From the NCBI GenBank assembly GCA_963781155.1, contig CAWAEC010000016.1, forward strand, positions 372,001 through 436,000: a stretch of 64,000 nt of DNA, written 5' to 3'. The notes beneath the pieces are model-generated. The model had not been told where the DNA came from. It ran no database searches and saw only the letters and a program-made list of their open reading frames with translations. The translations under genes and the position numbers were made by a program. Positions 1 through 8,500 of this stretch are shown here, one piece after another (within the stretch, counting starts at the first letter, position 1; every line of letters starts with the position of its first letter). The stretch comes from PALSA-693 sp963781155 (GTDB lineage Bacteria > Actinomycetota > Acidimicrobiia > Acidimicrobiales > Palsa-688).

Positions 1-2
1 TA

Positions 3-539
3 AATGACACGGTCGACCGGTTGGGCGGTGTCGACATCCTGGTCAACAACGCCGGTTGGCGTCCGATGCCTACGGGTCACCACTACGACGACATCCCGAG
101 CGACGTTCAGACTCCGTCTCAATGGCTGCGCATCCTGGAGGTAAATGTCATCGGGCCCCTCATCTGCGCCCGGGCCTGCCGTCCGGTGATGGCCGGTCGC
201 GGCGGCGGGGTGGTGGTCAATCAAACGTCCATGGCCGCGTACGACAAACCTTCCAGTGCGTACGGTGTCTCGAAAGTGGCATGCAGTGGGCTCACCATCA
301 GCCTGGCCACTGAACTTGCCCCGGACAACATCCGGGTCAATGGCATTGCCCCCGGCTCAATGACACACCGATTCGCCGACCCAACGCGGACGGAGAGCAT
401 CCTGGCCGGCCAGCTCATCAAGAGGAAAGGTACGCCCGAGGACCTGATCGGGGCACTGCTCTATCTCACCTCCGACATGTCGAGTTTCGTCACCGGGGTG
501 AATCTGCTGGTGGATGGCGGAACAGTCCGACAGGTCTGA
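3..539 (+). CDS. SDR family oxidoreductase, 5' end outside window
   Basis: C-terminal three quarters of a short-chain dehydrogenase/reductase, a cytosolic NAD(P)-dependent alcohol/ketone oxidoreductase. The frame is open to the window edge, so the TTG at 21 is not the true start and the glycine-rich cofactor motif lies upstream. Visible are the LVNNAG strand near the left edge, the catalytic Ser region, the YGVSK catalytic Tyr-Lys pair, RVNGIAPG, and the usual C-terminal GVNLLVDGG. It lies 54 bp upstream of the MerB-like gene on the same strand, so the two may be cotranscribed. Substrate unknown. Confidence 0.9.
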   Translation, partial: NDTVDRLGGVDILVNNAGWRPMPTGHHYDDIPSDVQTPSQWLRILEVNVIGPLICARACRPVMAGRGGGVVVNQTSMAAYDKPSSAYGVSKVACSGLTISLATELAPDNIRVNGIAPGSMTHRFADPTRTESILAGQLIKRKGTPEDLIGALLYLTSDMSSFVTGVNLLVDGGTVRQV

Positions 540-593
540 ACTGGCTCGCAACGGCATCACCAATCCCTGCACTCGCTTCGAAAAGGATCAATC

Positions 594-1340
594 ATGCATG
601 AATTTCACGCTCCCTATGGCGTGTACCTTGACACGGCCACAGAACCATTTGAGTTGACAGACGACAGCAAGCGCCTGCGGCGGTACTTTGAGGACTACTT
701 CATGGTCCACGGCTTCGGGCCGGATATGCCCGAGATGATGGCAACGCTCAACATGTCGCAGACACAGCTCTGGGAAGCGCTCTACCAACTCGAGCGAGGC
801 GTACAGGTGATGTTCGTGCCCGGGACGGAGACCCTCGTCAAGATGCCTCCCTTCAGCTATGCCCCCACCCGCCACCGGGTAACCGTCGGGGATTCAAGGA
901 GGTGGTACGCCGGTTGTGCGGGCGAGGCGTCCGCCATCAATAAGCTCTTTCCCGGACGAACCGTCACGGTAGATTCCATGTGCCCCGACTGTTTCGAGCC
1001 GATCAGCGTGGTGTACAAGGATGGAGAAGTGCTCTCCGTGGACCCAGCTGGAGCTCAGATCCACATCGGCATCCGGCCCCACGACTTCCCGAAAGATTGG
1101 ATCGTCACTTGCGACAGCATCAACTTCTTCCGTTCGCCGGAGCACGTTCAAGTCTGGGAGGAGGCACGGCCCGATCCGCGCGGCATCGCTTTCCCGGCCG
1201 AGATGGGTCCGGCCTGGGTCGATGGCGTGGCATCGACCCGGTACTGGAACTACGACCGCGGTCCGGACGTGATCAGTTCGCCTGACGGCATGGTCGAACG
1301 CTTCCGCGAGATGGGCGTCGACGTGACACCCTGGGAGTGA
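594..1340 (+). CDS. MerB-like (alkylmercury lyase fold) protein
   Basis: A 248-residue protein with the layout of organomercurial lyase: an N-terminal helical/winged-helix part (about 25-80), then the catalytic domain. Cys108 in GCAGE and Cys173 in VTCDSINFF match the two catalytic cysteines of MerB (Cys96 and Cys159 in the R831b enzyme). The catalytic Asp99 position is Glu111 here. An extra CPDC pair (130, 133) is present. No merA, merR or merT lies nearby and the neighbours are catabolic genes, so C-Hg cleavage is not assured; another lyase role is possible. The start is the first ATG after the upstream SDR. Confidence 0.65.
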   Translation: MHEFHAPYGVYLDTATEPFELTDDSKRLRRYFEDYFMVHGFGPDMPEMMATLNMSQTQLWEALYQLERGVQVMFVPGTETLVKMPPFSYAPTRHRVTVGDSRRWYAGCAGEASAINKLFPGRTVTVDSMCPDCFEPISVVYKDGEVLSVDPAGAQIHIGIRPHDFPKDWIVTCDSINFFRSPEHVQVWEEARPDPRGIAFPAEMGPAWVDGVASTRYWNYDRGPDVISSPDGMVERFREMGVDVTPWE

Positions 1341-1361
1341 TGTCCCTGGCCTTCCCGGTCT

Positions 1362-1889
1362 TCAGGGCTGCGCCGGCTGCCCCACCTGGATAGGAAGCTG
1401 TGGGGTCAAGCGATCGACTGCCCCTTCAGCAGTCCAATCGACGTGCGATGGCCACTTCTCGGGGGGATCGACGTAGTCCGTTCTGTAATACGTGTGGGCG
1501 CGAAAGTCGGCAATCACTGCCCCTTCCGGCCCGATCGTGAAGGTGTATGGCGTTCCAGCGGCACGGTAGACACCCTCACCTGCTCCCAGGACGCGATTCC
1601 CATGGTGCACCTCGCCCTCGAGAATGAACTCGATGTAGTCGACGTCGTGGCGATGTCGAGGGAGCACGGTGCCGGGCGCAAAGCGGAAGATGGTCAGGCT
1701 CATGCCATCGGTGTCCGGGTTGGTGACCATGGCCATCCGCTGGGAGCGCCCTGCAAAATACTCGGCCAGACCGGCCGGGCGGCTCTGGCCCGTGGGATCC
1801 GGATCCAGGGGAGCGAACGGCTCGTCCGGGGAGCCGTTGTGCGAGTCGAAGAACACCGACCTGGGGCCTGGCTTCTCTGCAGCCGCCAT
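1362..1889 (-). CDS. Cupin domain-containing protein
   Basis: A 175-residue single-domain cupin. The metal-binding first cupin motif is visible as PRHRHDVDYIEFILEGE, followed by the second motif around GAGEGVYRAAGTPY. Such proteins are small cytosolic beta-barrels that serve as dioxygenases, isomerases or binding proteins. An SD-like GGAGG precedes the ATG at 1889. It is convergent with the MerB-like gene (22 bp between stops) and divergent from the MFS transporter. Specific reaction unknown. Confidence 0.8.
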   Translation of the reverse strand: MAAAEKPGPRSVFFDSHNGSPDEPFAPLDPDPTGQSRPAGLAEYFAGRSQRMAMVTNPDTDGMSLTIFRFAPGTVLPRHRHDVDYIEFILEGEVHHGNRVLGAGEGVYRAAGTPYTFTIGPEGAVIADFRAHTYYRTDYVDPPEKWPSHVDWTAEGAVDRLTPQLPIQVGQPAQP

Positions 1890-2032
1890 ACGTCTGACCT
1901 CCGATTATTTGGTGGCAGCCCACCTTAGCTGGTCGCATGACAGCCAGTCCCTTGGCATAACCATCACCAGGGCGCGAGGCTGTGGGTTGTCCAGGTCACT
2001 CTGGCGAGGACCGCGGCGAAAGGGAGTCGAGC

Positions 2033-3772
2033 ATGAGCGACGCTGCCGGGCACCTGAGGGTCGGACAGGATCCCGAGGCCGAGCGCCGGCCTGATTCGGG
2101 GCAGGGATTCTCCCTGTCGTGGCGGCGCCTCTGGGACCGCCAGCTGGATCATTACCCGGACACTGCCCACCGGTACGTGTACCTGTTGATCGTCGTCCTG
2201 GCCACCATCGTGCTCTATTACGAGTACTACGTTCAGGCCGCGGTCACACCGTCGCTGCTGATCCACTACGGCATGACCTTCCCATTCCTGGTCTACGTGC
2301 TGGTAGTCGGCAACCTGGTGGGCGCCTTCGCATCGCTGCTGGCCGGGCTGGCCGACCGGTGGGGGCGAGCCAACATGGTGGCCTACGGCCTCGTGATCAC
2401 GGCCCTCATCGCCCTGTTCGGCTTGCCCCACGCACCGAACCTCTGGTGGTACGCCGTCTTCTACGCCATCCTGGGCTTCGTCGAGGGCATCATCCTGGTC
2501 GCCACCCCCGCCCTCATCCGGGACTTCTCCCCGCAACTGGGGCGGGCGTCGGCGATGGCCTTCTGGACGATGGGACCGGTAATCGCCAGCCTGACCGTCG
2601 CTGAAGTCTCGAGTCACACCCTCAATCACTTGCACGCCTGGCAGGATCAGTTCGTCATCGCCGGCATCGTGGGACTGGTGGTCTTCGCCATCGCCTTCGT
2701 GGGCCTGAGGGAGTTGTCACCGGGGTTGCGGGACCAGTTGATGGTCAGCACCCGTGACCGGGTGCTGGTCGAGGCCCGGGCTTCCGGCATAAACGTAGGG
2801 GAGAGCTTGAAGCACCCCTGGCGGCAGATGCTGCGCCTCAACATTGTCGTCCCGTCCCTTGGCATCGGCGTCTTCTTGATCATCTATTACACGCTGATCG
2901 CTTTTCTGGTGGTGTTTATGTCCTCCATCTTCGGATACACCCAGCTGCGTGCGAATCTGCTCGGCAACTGGGTGTGGGCCTTCAACGCCATTGCCTTGAT
3001 CGTGGTCGGAGTGGTCTCGGACAAGGTAAGGGTGCGCAAGCCGTTCGTGATCCTGGGCGCCGGCGTTGCCATGGTGGCCACCGGCTGGTTTGCCGTCACC
3101 ACCACCCACTCCGGCACCGGATACTACACCTTCGTCTGGATTCTGAGCCTGCTCGCGGTCGGCATCGGGCTGGCCTTCAGCCCGTGGTTGGCCGGTTTCA
3201 CCGAGACCGCCGAGGCCCGCAACCCGGCCCTGGTGGCCACCGGCTTGGCTATATGGGGCTGGGTGTTGCGCCTGATGGTTGCGCTGTCGTTTTTGATCCT
3301 GCCCCTCGTCGTCACCACGATGACCCCCATTGTCGAGCACGGGACTCAGGTCAAGACCCTGGCCGCCCAGTACGCACCGGAGCTGGCCACAGTCAGCGTC
3401 ATCGACCCGCAGACTCTGGCGAAGCTCAACGCCAACCCCGCCAACCCGGCAGCCATCGCTTCGGCCGTGGGAGAGATCTCGCGTCAGGCCCACGTGACGC
3501 CGGCGGTTGCTCTGACCCGTTTGATCGCCGTCAGCCGCGTCCCGAAGGCGGACCTGGCCTACTTGGTCACCTATGGCCCGCAAGTCGAGAAGGCCGTGGC
3601 CGCTGCGCCAGGTGAGTGGCAGCGGTGGTGGTGGGTATGCTTCGGCTGCGAAGCCCTGCTCATCCCGACCGTGTTCCTCATGAAGGGTCGGTGGAACCCA
3701 AAGGCCGCCCGGGAGGACGACAAGGAGCACGAAGCGATGGTGGAGGAGGAGCTGGCGAAGCTCCCCGGGTGA
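2033..3772 (+). CDS. MFS transporter
   Basis: A 579-residue polytopic membrane protein of the major facilitator superfamily. After a cytosolic N-tail of about 45 residues come regular hydrophobic segments; motif A is visible as GLADRWGRANM between the second and third segments. A hydrophilic insert of about 90 residues (roughly 430-520, rich in Ala and Val) sits before the last membrane segment. The ATG at 2033 is preferred over an upstream start because AGGGAG at 2021-2026 is well placed. It stands among catabolic genes, so import of an organic acid or related substrate is plausible but not shown. Confidence 0.85.
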   Translation: MSDAAGHLRVGQDPEAERRPDSGQGFSLSWRRLWDRQLDHYPDTAHRYVYLLIVVLATIVLYYEYYVQAAVTPSLLIHYGMTFPFLVYVLVVGNLVGAFASLLAGLADRWGRANMVAYGLVITALIALFGLPHAPNLWWYAVFYAILGFVEGIILVATPALIRDFSPQLGRASAMAFWTMGPVIASLTVAEVSSHTLNHLHAWQDQFVIAGIVGLVVFAIAFVGLRELSPGLRDQLMVSTRDRVLVEARASGINVGESLKHPWRQMLRLNIVVPSLGIGVFLIIYYTLIAFLVVFMSSIFGYTQLRANLLGNWVWAFNAIALIVVGVVSDKVRVRKPFVILGAGVAMVATGWFAVTTTHSGTGYYTFVWILSLLAVGIGLAFSPWLAGFTETAEARNPALVATGLAIWGWVLRLMVALSFLILPLVVTTMTPIVEHGTQVKTLAAQYAPELATVSVIDPQTLAKLNANPANPAAIASAVGEISRQAHVTPAVALTRLIAVSRVPKADLAYLVTYGPQVEKAVAAAPGEWQRWWWVCFGCEALLIPTVFLMKGRWNPKAAREDDKEHEAMVEEELAKLPG

Positions 3773-3868
3773 GAAGAGCATTTGGCTCCTGCGTTCACCG
3801 ACGTGAGGCCCTACCACCTCGTATTCCGGCGCTCAAGGCTCCCCAACCGGCGCAAGCCCTTCTGCTGC

Positions 3869-4303
3869 CTAGCCTTCGTCCCGCACCACGACCACGGGGC
3901 AATGCGCGCTTGTCACACAGTGCTGGCTGACCGAGCCGAGAAGCCTGCCGGCGAACTCCCCGTGACCCCGGCTACCGACCACCAGAAGTGCAGCCTTCCG
4001 CGACGCTTCGACGAGGACTTCGGCGGCGTGGCCTTCCCTGACCACCGTCCGTAGCGTGACATCCGGATGTCCACCGCGAGTCGGTGCAATGGTTTCGTCC
4101 AGCACCCTCTGCGCGTCGATCTGCGGATCCCAGTTGTCAGGGAGCGGCACTTCCCAGCCGTAGCTGGTCGGCCACTTCCAGGTCGTGATCACATCCAGCG
4201 GGGTCCGTGTGACCTCTGCCTGGGTCGCCGCCCATTCGAGGGCCCGGCAAGAAGATTCCGAACCGTCAACACCAACGACAATTGGGCGGTCGGTCGTTTC
4301 CAA
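3869..4303 (-). CDS. Universal stress protein (UspA family)
   Basis: A 144-residue single-domain Usp. It has the N-terminal VVGVDGSESS strand-loop and the ATP-binding signature G-x2-G-x9-G-S/T as GSRGHGEFAGRLLGSVS. The start appears to be TTG at 4303: the codon just upstream in frame is a stop, and GGAGG lies about 8 nt before it. It is convergent with the MFS gene. ATP-binding Usp proteins in actinobacteria commonly respond to hypoxia or stationary phase; nothing here shows the regulator. Confidence 0.85.
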   Translation of the reverse strand: METTDRPIVVGVDGSESSCRALEWAATQAEVTRTPLDVITTWKWPTSYGWEVPLPDNWDPQIDAQRVLDETIAPTRGGHPDVTLRTVVREGHAAEVLVEASRKAALLVVGSRGHGEFAGRLLGSVSQHCVTSAHCPVVVVRDEG

Positions 4304-4620
4304 CTATCGGCCTCCATTCCATCTCCGCGTTCACCACGAGCATATGTGCCCCGAGCGGCTCGCAGCAGATGAGCATGCCATTTGGGATTCGTCTTCATCA
4401 TCTTCATCCCTGCCGACCGCTTCTTCGTTTGTGCACAGGTCAACCCGCGACTGCAGAAACTGCCCTCGCTACCGGTCACCCGCTTCCGATGGCCTTCACG
4501 GCGAGTGCTCATTCCCGCGTGTGTTGCAGGGGGGCCGCATGTGACGGATCCGGTGCCCTAACATTGGGCCGCCTGTGGCCACCCGGCCGGCGGGGTGGGC
4601 TACGAGAAGGGATGGGGATT
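4304..4620. other. Divergent intergenic region, no gene seen
   Basis: This is the 317-bp gap between the outward-facing Usp gene and the next SDR gene. Reading frames here are short and composition-driven. It must hold promoters for both flanking genes, but I see no convincing operator palindrome, terminator or RNA gene. Confidence 0.4.
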
Positions 4621-5451
4621 GTGAGCGAAAGCGATCGGGTCGTGGTCGTTACTGGGTTGGGCGGGATGGGCACGGCGATAGCGCGCCGGCTGGGCTCCGG
4701 GTCCACCGTCCTTCTGGCCGATGTCAATGAAGTCGCTCTGAACACCGCGGCCGCTGATCTCCGGGCCGAGGGTTACCACGTCGTGGAACAACTCGCCGAC
4801 GTATCCAACCTCGATTCGGTGGGCCGTTTGGCCGAGACCGCCGCAACTCTGGGTCGTGTAGAAGTGCTCGCGCACACCGCAGGTCTCTCGCCCGTGCAGG
4901 CGTCAGTCGATGCCATCCTGCAGGTCGACCTGCTGGGCACAGCCCACATGCTGGACGAGTTTGTGGGGGTGATATCGCCGGGAGGCGCTGCCGTGTTTAT
5001 CGCCTCGATGGCCGGCACCATGGCTCCTCGAGATCCGGATTTCGAGCACCGGCTGGCCACGACCGAGACCGCTGCACTTCTCGATCTGCCTGAGGTCAAG
5101 GCGATTACGGATCAGGGCACGGCGTACGGTCTCGCCAAACGGGCTAACCAGGTTCGGGTCCGGGCAGCCGCCGTGGAATGGGCTCGACAGCAGGCACGTG
5201 TCAATACGATCTCCCCCGGGATCATCTCGACGCCGATGGGTGTGGCTGAGCTGGAAGGCCCGAGCGGCGACAGGATGCGCGCCATGCTCTCCGCCAGTGC
5301 CGTGAAACGGATTGGCACCCCTCAAGACATCGCCGCCGCCGTCGATTTCTTGACCGGACCACATTCAACCTTCATCACCGGCACCGACCTGCTGGTCGAT
5401 GGAGGTACTGTCGCCGCTCTGCTGACCAATCCCGCGACTCCGGCGGGATGA
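4621..5451 (+). CDS. SDR family oxidoreductase
   Basis: A 276-residue short-chain dehydrogenase. It has the cofactor motif TGLGGMG near the N-terminus, AHTAG in place of the usual NNAG, the catalytic YGLAK, then RVNTISPGIISTPM and TGTDLLVDGG at the C-terminus. GTG 4621 is chosen because AGAAGG/GGGG lies at a normal distance; ATG 4612 would sit right on the SD. An insertion of about 15 residues around DPDFEHRL before the catalytic Tyr is unusual. It is convergent with the next SDR. Substrate unknown. Confidence 0.85.
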   Translation: MSESDRVVVVTGLGGMGTAIARRLGSGSTVLLADVNEVALNTAAADLRAEGYHVVEQLADVSNLDSVGRLAETAATLGRVEVLAHTAGLSPVQASVDAILQVDLLGTAHMLDEFVGVISPGGAAVFIASMAGTMAPRDPDFEHRLATTETAALLDLPEVKAITDQGTAYGLAKRANQVRVRAAAVEWARQQARVNTISPGIISTPMGVAELEGPSGDRMRAMLSASAVKRIGTPQDIAAAVDFLTGPHSTFITGTDLLVDGGTVAALLTNPATPAG

Positions 5452-5485
5452 GGAGGCGACAGCCAAGCCCAAACTGTGGTCAACC

Positions 5486-6247
5486 CTACTGCGGCGGACC
5501 CAGGAACGCGGTCCCCTGGCACATGAGCTCGACCGCCTCCCGCCGGGGTACCGGTCCGAAAGGCGAAGGATCCGGCGGAAATGTCGGTCCGTCGGCCAGA
5601 TGGGCGAGCATCTGCTCGGCCACCTCGTCGGGGTCGGCCATGCCTTCGAACTCGCGACCATGCAGCACACGTCGGAATGCCGGCGTATCTGTCGCTCCCA
5701 ACACCATGGACAACACGTCGACCCCGAGCGGGCGCAACTCCGCCCACAGTGCCTCGCCCAGGATCAAGTCGAACGCCTTCGAGGCCCCGTACGTTGCGAC
5801 GTACTGGGCGCCCACCCACGCAGCACCCGAGGTTACGAGGACGATGCCGCCGCTGCCGCGTTCGGCCATGTGCGCTCCGAAGTGGTGGGCCGCTCCCAGC
5901 GGTGTGTTGCAGTTGCGGCGAACCATTTCCTGCCAGACAGCTGCGGGCTTGTCCAGAAAATGCGACGAGTGCGGATCCGCGCCGGCGTTGTAGACCAAGA
6001 GACCTACCTCCAGATCGCTGGTGGCCCTGGCCAGTGCCTCGTCAGCGCCTGCCACGCTCAGGTCCAGCGCCACGCTACGAGTTTGCGAGGGTACGGTCGC
6101 CGCCACTTCGTCCAATGCCGCTTGCCGCCGGGCGACGAGCACCACGTTTATCTGCCGCGCGCCAAGGAGCCGAGCGACTGACGCGCCGATCCCTTCAGAG
6201 GCGCCGGCGACGACGGCCCAGGGGCCATAACGAGCAGCAAATTCCAT
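5486..6247 (-). CDS. SDR family oxidoreductase
   Basis: A 253-residue classical SDR with the cofactor loop VAGASEGIG, LVYNAGADPHSSH, and catalytic YGASK. The C-terminal part departs from the common SDR ending (it lacks the VDGG motif) and resembles the longer DltE/YqjQ-like SDRs. ATG 6247 begins at MEFAARYG; the longer upstream reading is Arg-rich and unsupported. It is divergent from the AhpD-like gene, with 100 bp between starts. Reaction not assignable beyond NAD(P)-dependent oxidoreduction. Confidence 0.85.
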   Translation of the reverse strand: MEFAARYGPWAVVAGASEGIGASVARLLGARQINVVLVARRQAALDEVAATVPSQTRSVALDLSVAGADEALARATSDLEVGLLVYNAGADPHSSHFLDKPAAVWQEMVRRNCNTPLGAAHHFGAHMAERGSGGIVLVTSGAAWVGAQYVATYGASKAFDLILGEALWAELRPLGVDVLSMVLGATDTPAFRRVLHGREFEGMADPDEVAEQMLAHLADGPTFPPDPSPFGPVPRREAVELMCQGTAFLGPPQ

Positions 6248-6347
6248 AAAAACAGAGCCTAGCTTCCGCCCCCTGCGGGGGTGCCTGGTCACGGGCTAAG
6301 CTGCGTGCGCCCCCAGCCGACGGAACCACAACCAAGGAGGATCTGTC

Positions 6348-6941
6348 ATGGCACGTGTCCGTGGAGTGGACATGGGTTGGGCCCCGCCCGCCGATGACCG
6401 CGCTGCTCGTATCCAGCAAGGCGTCGGCAGCATCACAGCCCACCGCCCCGAGATCGCAGCCGGAATCGGGGTCGCGACACAAGCAATCAATTCGTCCGGG
6501 ACGCTGCCGCCACGTCTGATCGAGCTGATCCGCTTACGCATCGCGTTCCACAACCAGTGCCGCAGTTGCATGGCCATCCGCTATGCGAACGCCGTCGATG
6601 ATGGAGTGGACGAGGACCTGGTGTGCTCACTGGAGAGGCCCCAGGAAGCGGCCGACCTGACGCCCGCGGAGCGTGCCGCCCTGCACTTCGCCGACCTCTT
6701 CGCCACCAACCATCTGGCTATCGACGAAACGGTCTACGACGACCTGCGCCAATATTTCAGTGAAGGTGAGCTGGTCGAGATCGGCCTCAACTGCGCCATC
6801 GACGTGGGCATGGGACGCCTCGTGGCCACTTGGCGCGTCACGGACGACCTGCCGGATCGCTTCCGCCAGGGTAATGATCCGGTGACACCCTGGGGTGGCG
6901 ATGCGGTGATCGTTCCGGCTGTCGCCGCTGCATCGAGGTGA
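6348..6941 (+). CDS. Carboxymuconolactone decarboxylase / AhpD-like protein
   Basis: A 197-residue all-helical protein of the CMD/AhpD family. The redox-active Cys71-x2-Cys74 is seen in NQCRSCMAIRYANAV, the AhpD-type arrangement with downstream helix residues, so a peroxidase-associated or thiol-disulfide role fits better than lactone decarboxylation. A strong AAGGAGG precedes the ATG. Its stop overlaps the start of the next gene (GTGA), so it is translationally coupled to the SnoaL-like gene and probably to the esterase. Confidence 0.85.
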   Translation: MARVRGVDMGWAPPADDRAARIQQGVGSITAHRPEIAAGIGVATQAINSSGTLPPRLIELIRLRIAFHNQCRSCMAIRYANAVDDGVDEDLVCSLERPQEAADLTPAERAALHFADLFATNHLAIDETVYDDLRQYFSEGELVEIGLNCAIDVGMGRLVATWRVTDDLPDRFRQGNDPVTPWGGDAVIVPAVAAASR

Positions 6942-7405
6942 CAGCGGTGCCAGACACGTCCACTGCTGAGCTCGCGCAGAGGTTGGCCCGGTTGGAGGAT
7001 GAGCGAGCAGTGATGGCGACTCTGTACGCGTATGGGTCGGCACTCGACTACGGAGACCGGCGCCAGTTCCTGGATTGCTTTACGGAGGACGCGGACTACG
7101 TCGTCGATATGCGCCTCGGCGCGGAGGGGAGCTTCCGTCACCGCGGGCACAGCGAGTTGGGCGCCTACTTCGACGGACATACGCACGCGCCCGGGGCCTA
7201 CCACAAACACGTGACCGTCAATCCGTCCGTCAGCTGCAATGGCGATACCGCCACCGCCACCAGCTACTTCTTGCGGGTTGATGCCACTGAATCCAGTGGA
7301 CCGGCTTTTGTGCTCGCCTCCGGCCGCTACGTCGATACGCTCGTCCGCGACTCGGGCGGCCGGTGGCGAATCCATACGCGGCGCTGTGAGGTCGAGAACC
7401 TCTAA
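6938..7405 (+). CDS. SnoaL-like / NTF2-fold protein
   Basis: A 155-residue protein with the SnoaL/NTF2-like cone fold pattern. It has an N-terminal helix with YGSALDYGDRRQFLDCFTEDADY, then alternating strands ending in a typical GRWRIHTRRCEVENL. Members include ring-hydroxylating dioxygenase small subunits, steroid isomerases, dehydratases and hydrolases. The GTG start overlaps the upstream stop by 4 nt; GTG 6947 is an alternative. It is the middle gene of a three-gene run with the AhpD-like protein and the esterase. Confidence 0.75.
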   Translation: MTAVPDTSTAELAQRLARLEDERAVMATLYAYGSALDYGDRRQFLDCFTEDADYVVDMRLGAEGSFRHRGHSELGAYFDGHTHAPGAYHKHVTVNPSVSCNGDTATATSYFLRVDATESSGPAFVLASGRYVDTLVRDSGGRWRIHTRRCEVENL

Positions 7406-7433
7406 ATCCATGCCACACCAGCCAGGAGGAACG

Positions 7434-8423
7434 ATGACGGACTCGATTCCGCGACCGCGACCCCCTATTCCGGTGGGGCTGAGCAATCAGGCCCGCCAGT
7501 ATCTCGAGATCGAGGATCCGTTCGGAGACCGCAAAGCGCCCAGCAGCCTGGATGACGTCGACGGTTGGCTGAGCTATGTCGAGGCTCGCAACCTGACGCT
7601 CGAAAAGAACATGGCTGCGCGGCTGCCGGCGGACGTACCGCTCGTCGCCGACGACTTTGAGATCGATGGGGTTCGCACGTTCGTGCTTCGACGACCCGAC
7701 ATCCCGGATTCGTCCGACACGCCGCTGTATCTCGATATACACGGAGGCGGGCTCATCATGGGGGGAGGTGAAGCGTGCCGGCTCATGGCCAGCGCGGGTG
7801 CCATCGGCCGCAACATGATCACCTGGGCAGTCGACTACCGGATGCCGCCCTTGCATCCATACCCCGCCTCCCTTGACGATTGTGTGGCCGCCTACCGGCG
7901 AGCCCTGGAGCAGCGCACTCCCGAACGCCTCTTCGTCGGTGGCGGATCGGCCGGGGGCAACCTTGCGGCCGCCTTGATGCTGCGGGCCAAAGACGAAGGC
8001 CTTCCCATGCCCGCCGCCCTCGTACTGCTCTCTCCCGAAGTGGACCTCACCGAGTCGGGCGACTCTTTCCACACCAACCTCGGCATCGACCACATCCTCG
8101 GTCCGCTGATGCAGGTCAATCTGCTCTACGCCAACGGACACGACCTCGCCGAACCATATCTTTCACCGCTCTTCGGCGACCTCACCGGGTTCCCGCCGAC
8201 ATTCCTCCAAACGGGCACCCGCGATTTGTTTCTCTCGAATACGGCGCGGATGCACCGGAAGTTGCGTGCTGCCGGCGTCGAAGCCGAACTTCACGTGTTT
8301 GAGGCAATGCCACATGGCGGCTTCGGTGGCGCCCCCGAAGATCGGGAGATCGGCGTCGAGGTGCAACGGTTCCTGGTCCGCCACGGCGGTGGTTCCCGGC
8401 CGGGGACCAACGAAGGCGGGTGA
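7434..8423 (+). CDS. Alpha/beta hydrolase, HSL family esterase
   Basis: A 329-residue hormone-sensitive-lipase-type (family IV) carboxylesterase, probably cytosolic. It shows the oxyanion-hole HGGG (103-106), the nucleophile Ser172 in GGSAGGN, and the likely acid Asp263 and base His293 in MPHGGF. It should hydrolyse short-chain esters or lactones. AGGAGGA at 7424-7430 fixes the ATG at 7434. Genes 6348-8423 form one operon. An ester- or lactone-cleaving step after Baeyer-Villiger oxidation is an attractive but unproven role. Confidence 0.88.
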   Translation: MTDSIPRPRPPIPVGLSNQARQYLEIEDPFGDRKAPSSLDDVDGWLSYVEARNLTLEKNMAARLPADVPLVADDFEIDGVRTFVLRRPDIPDSSDTPLYLDIHGGGLIMGGGEACRLMASAGAIGRNMITWAVDYRMPPLHPYPASLDDCVAAYRRALEQRTPERLFVGGGSAGGNLAAALMLRAKDEGLPMPAALVLLSPEVDLTESGDSFHTNLGIDHILGPLMQVNLLYANGHDLAEPYLSPLFGDLTGFPPTFLQTGTRDLFLSNTARMHRKLRAAGVEAELHVFEAMPHGGFGGAPEDREIGVEVQRFLVRHGGGSRPGTNEGG

Positions 8424-8500
8424 CGAGGAGGCCGTGTTGTTTCGGGTCCAGAGCTGAGTCCACGCTCAAAAAGTCCGCAGCCCCTTGAGGTTGGGGGATT

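Noticed and set aside
2717..3817. 366-codon antisense frame over the MFS gene
   Set aside because: Gly/His/Gln-rich shadow with no SD and no recognisable domain.
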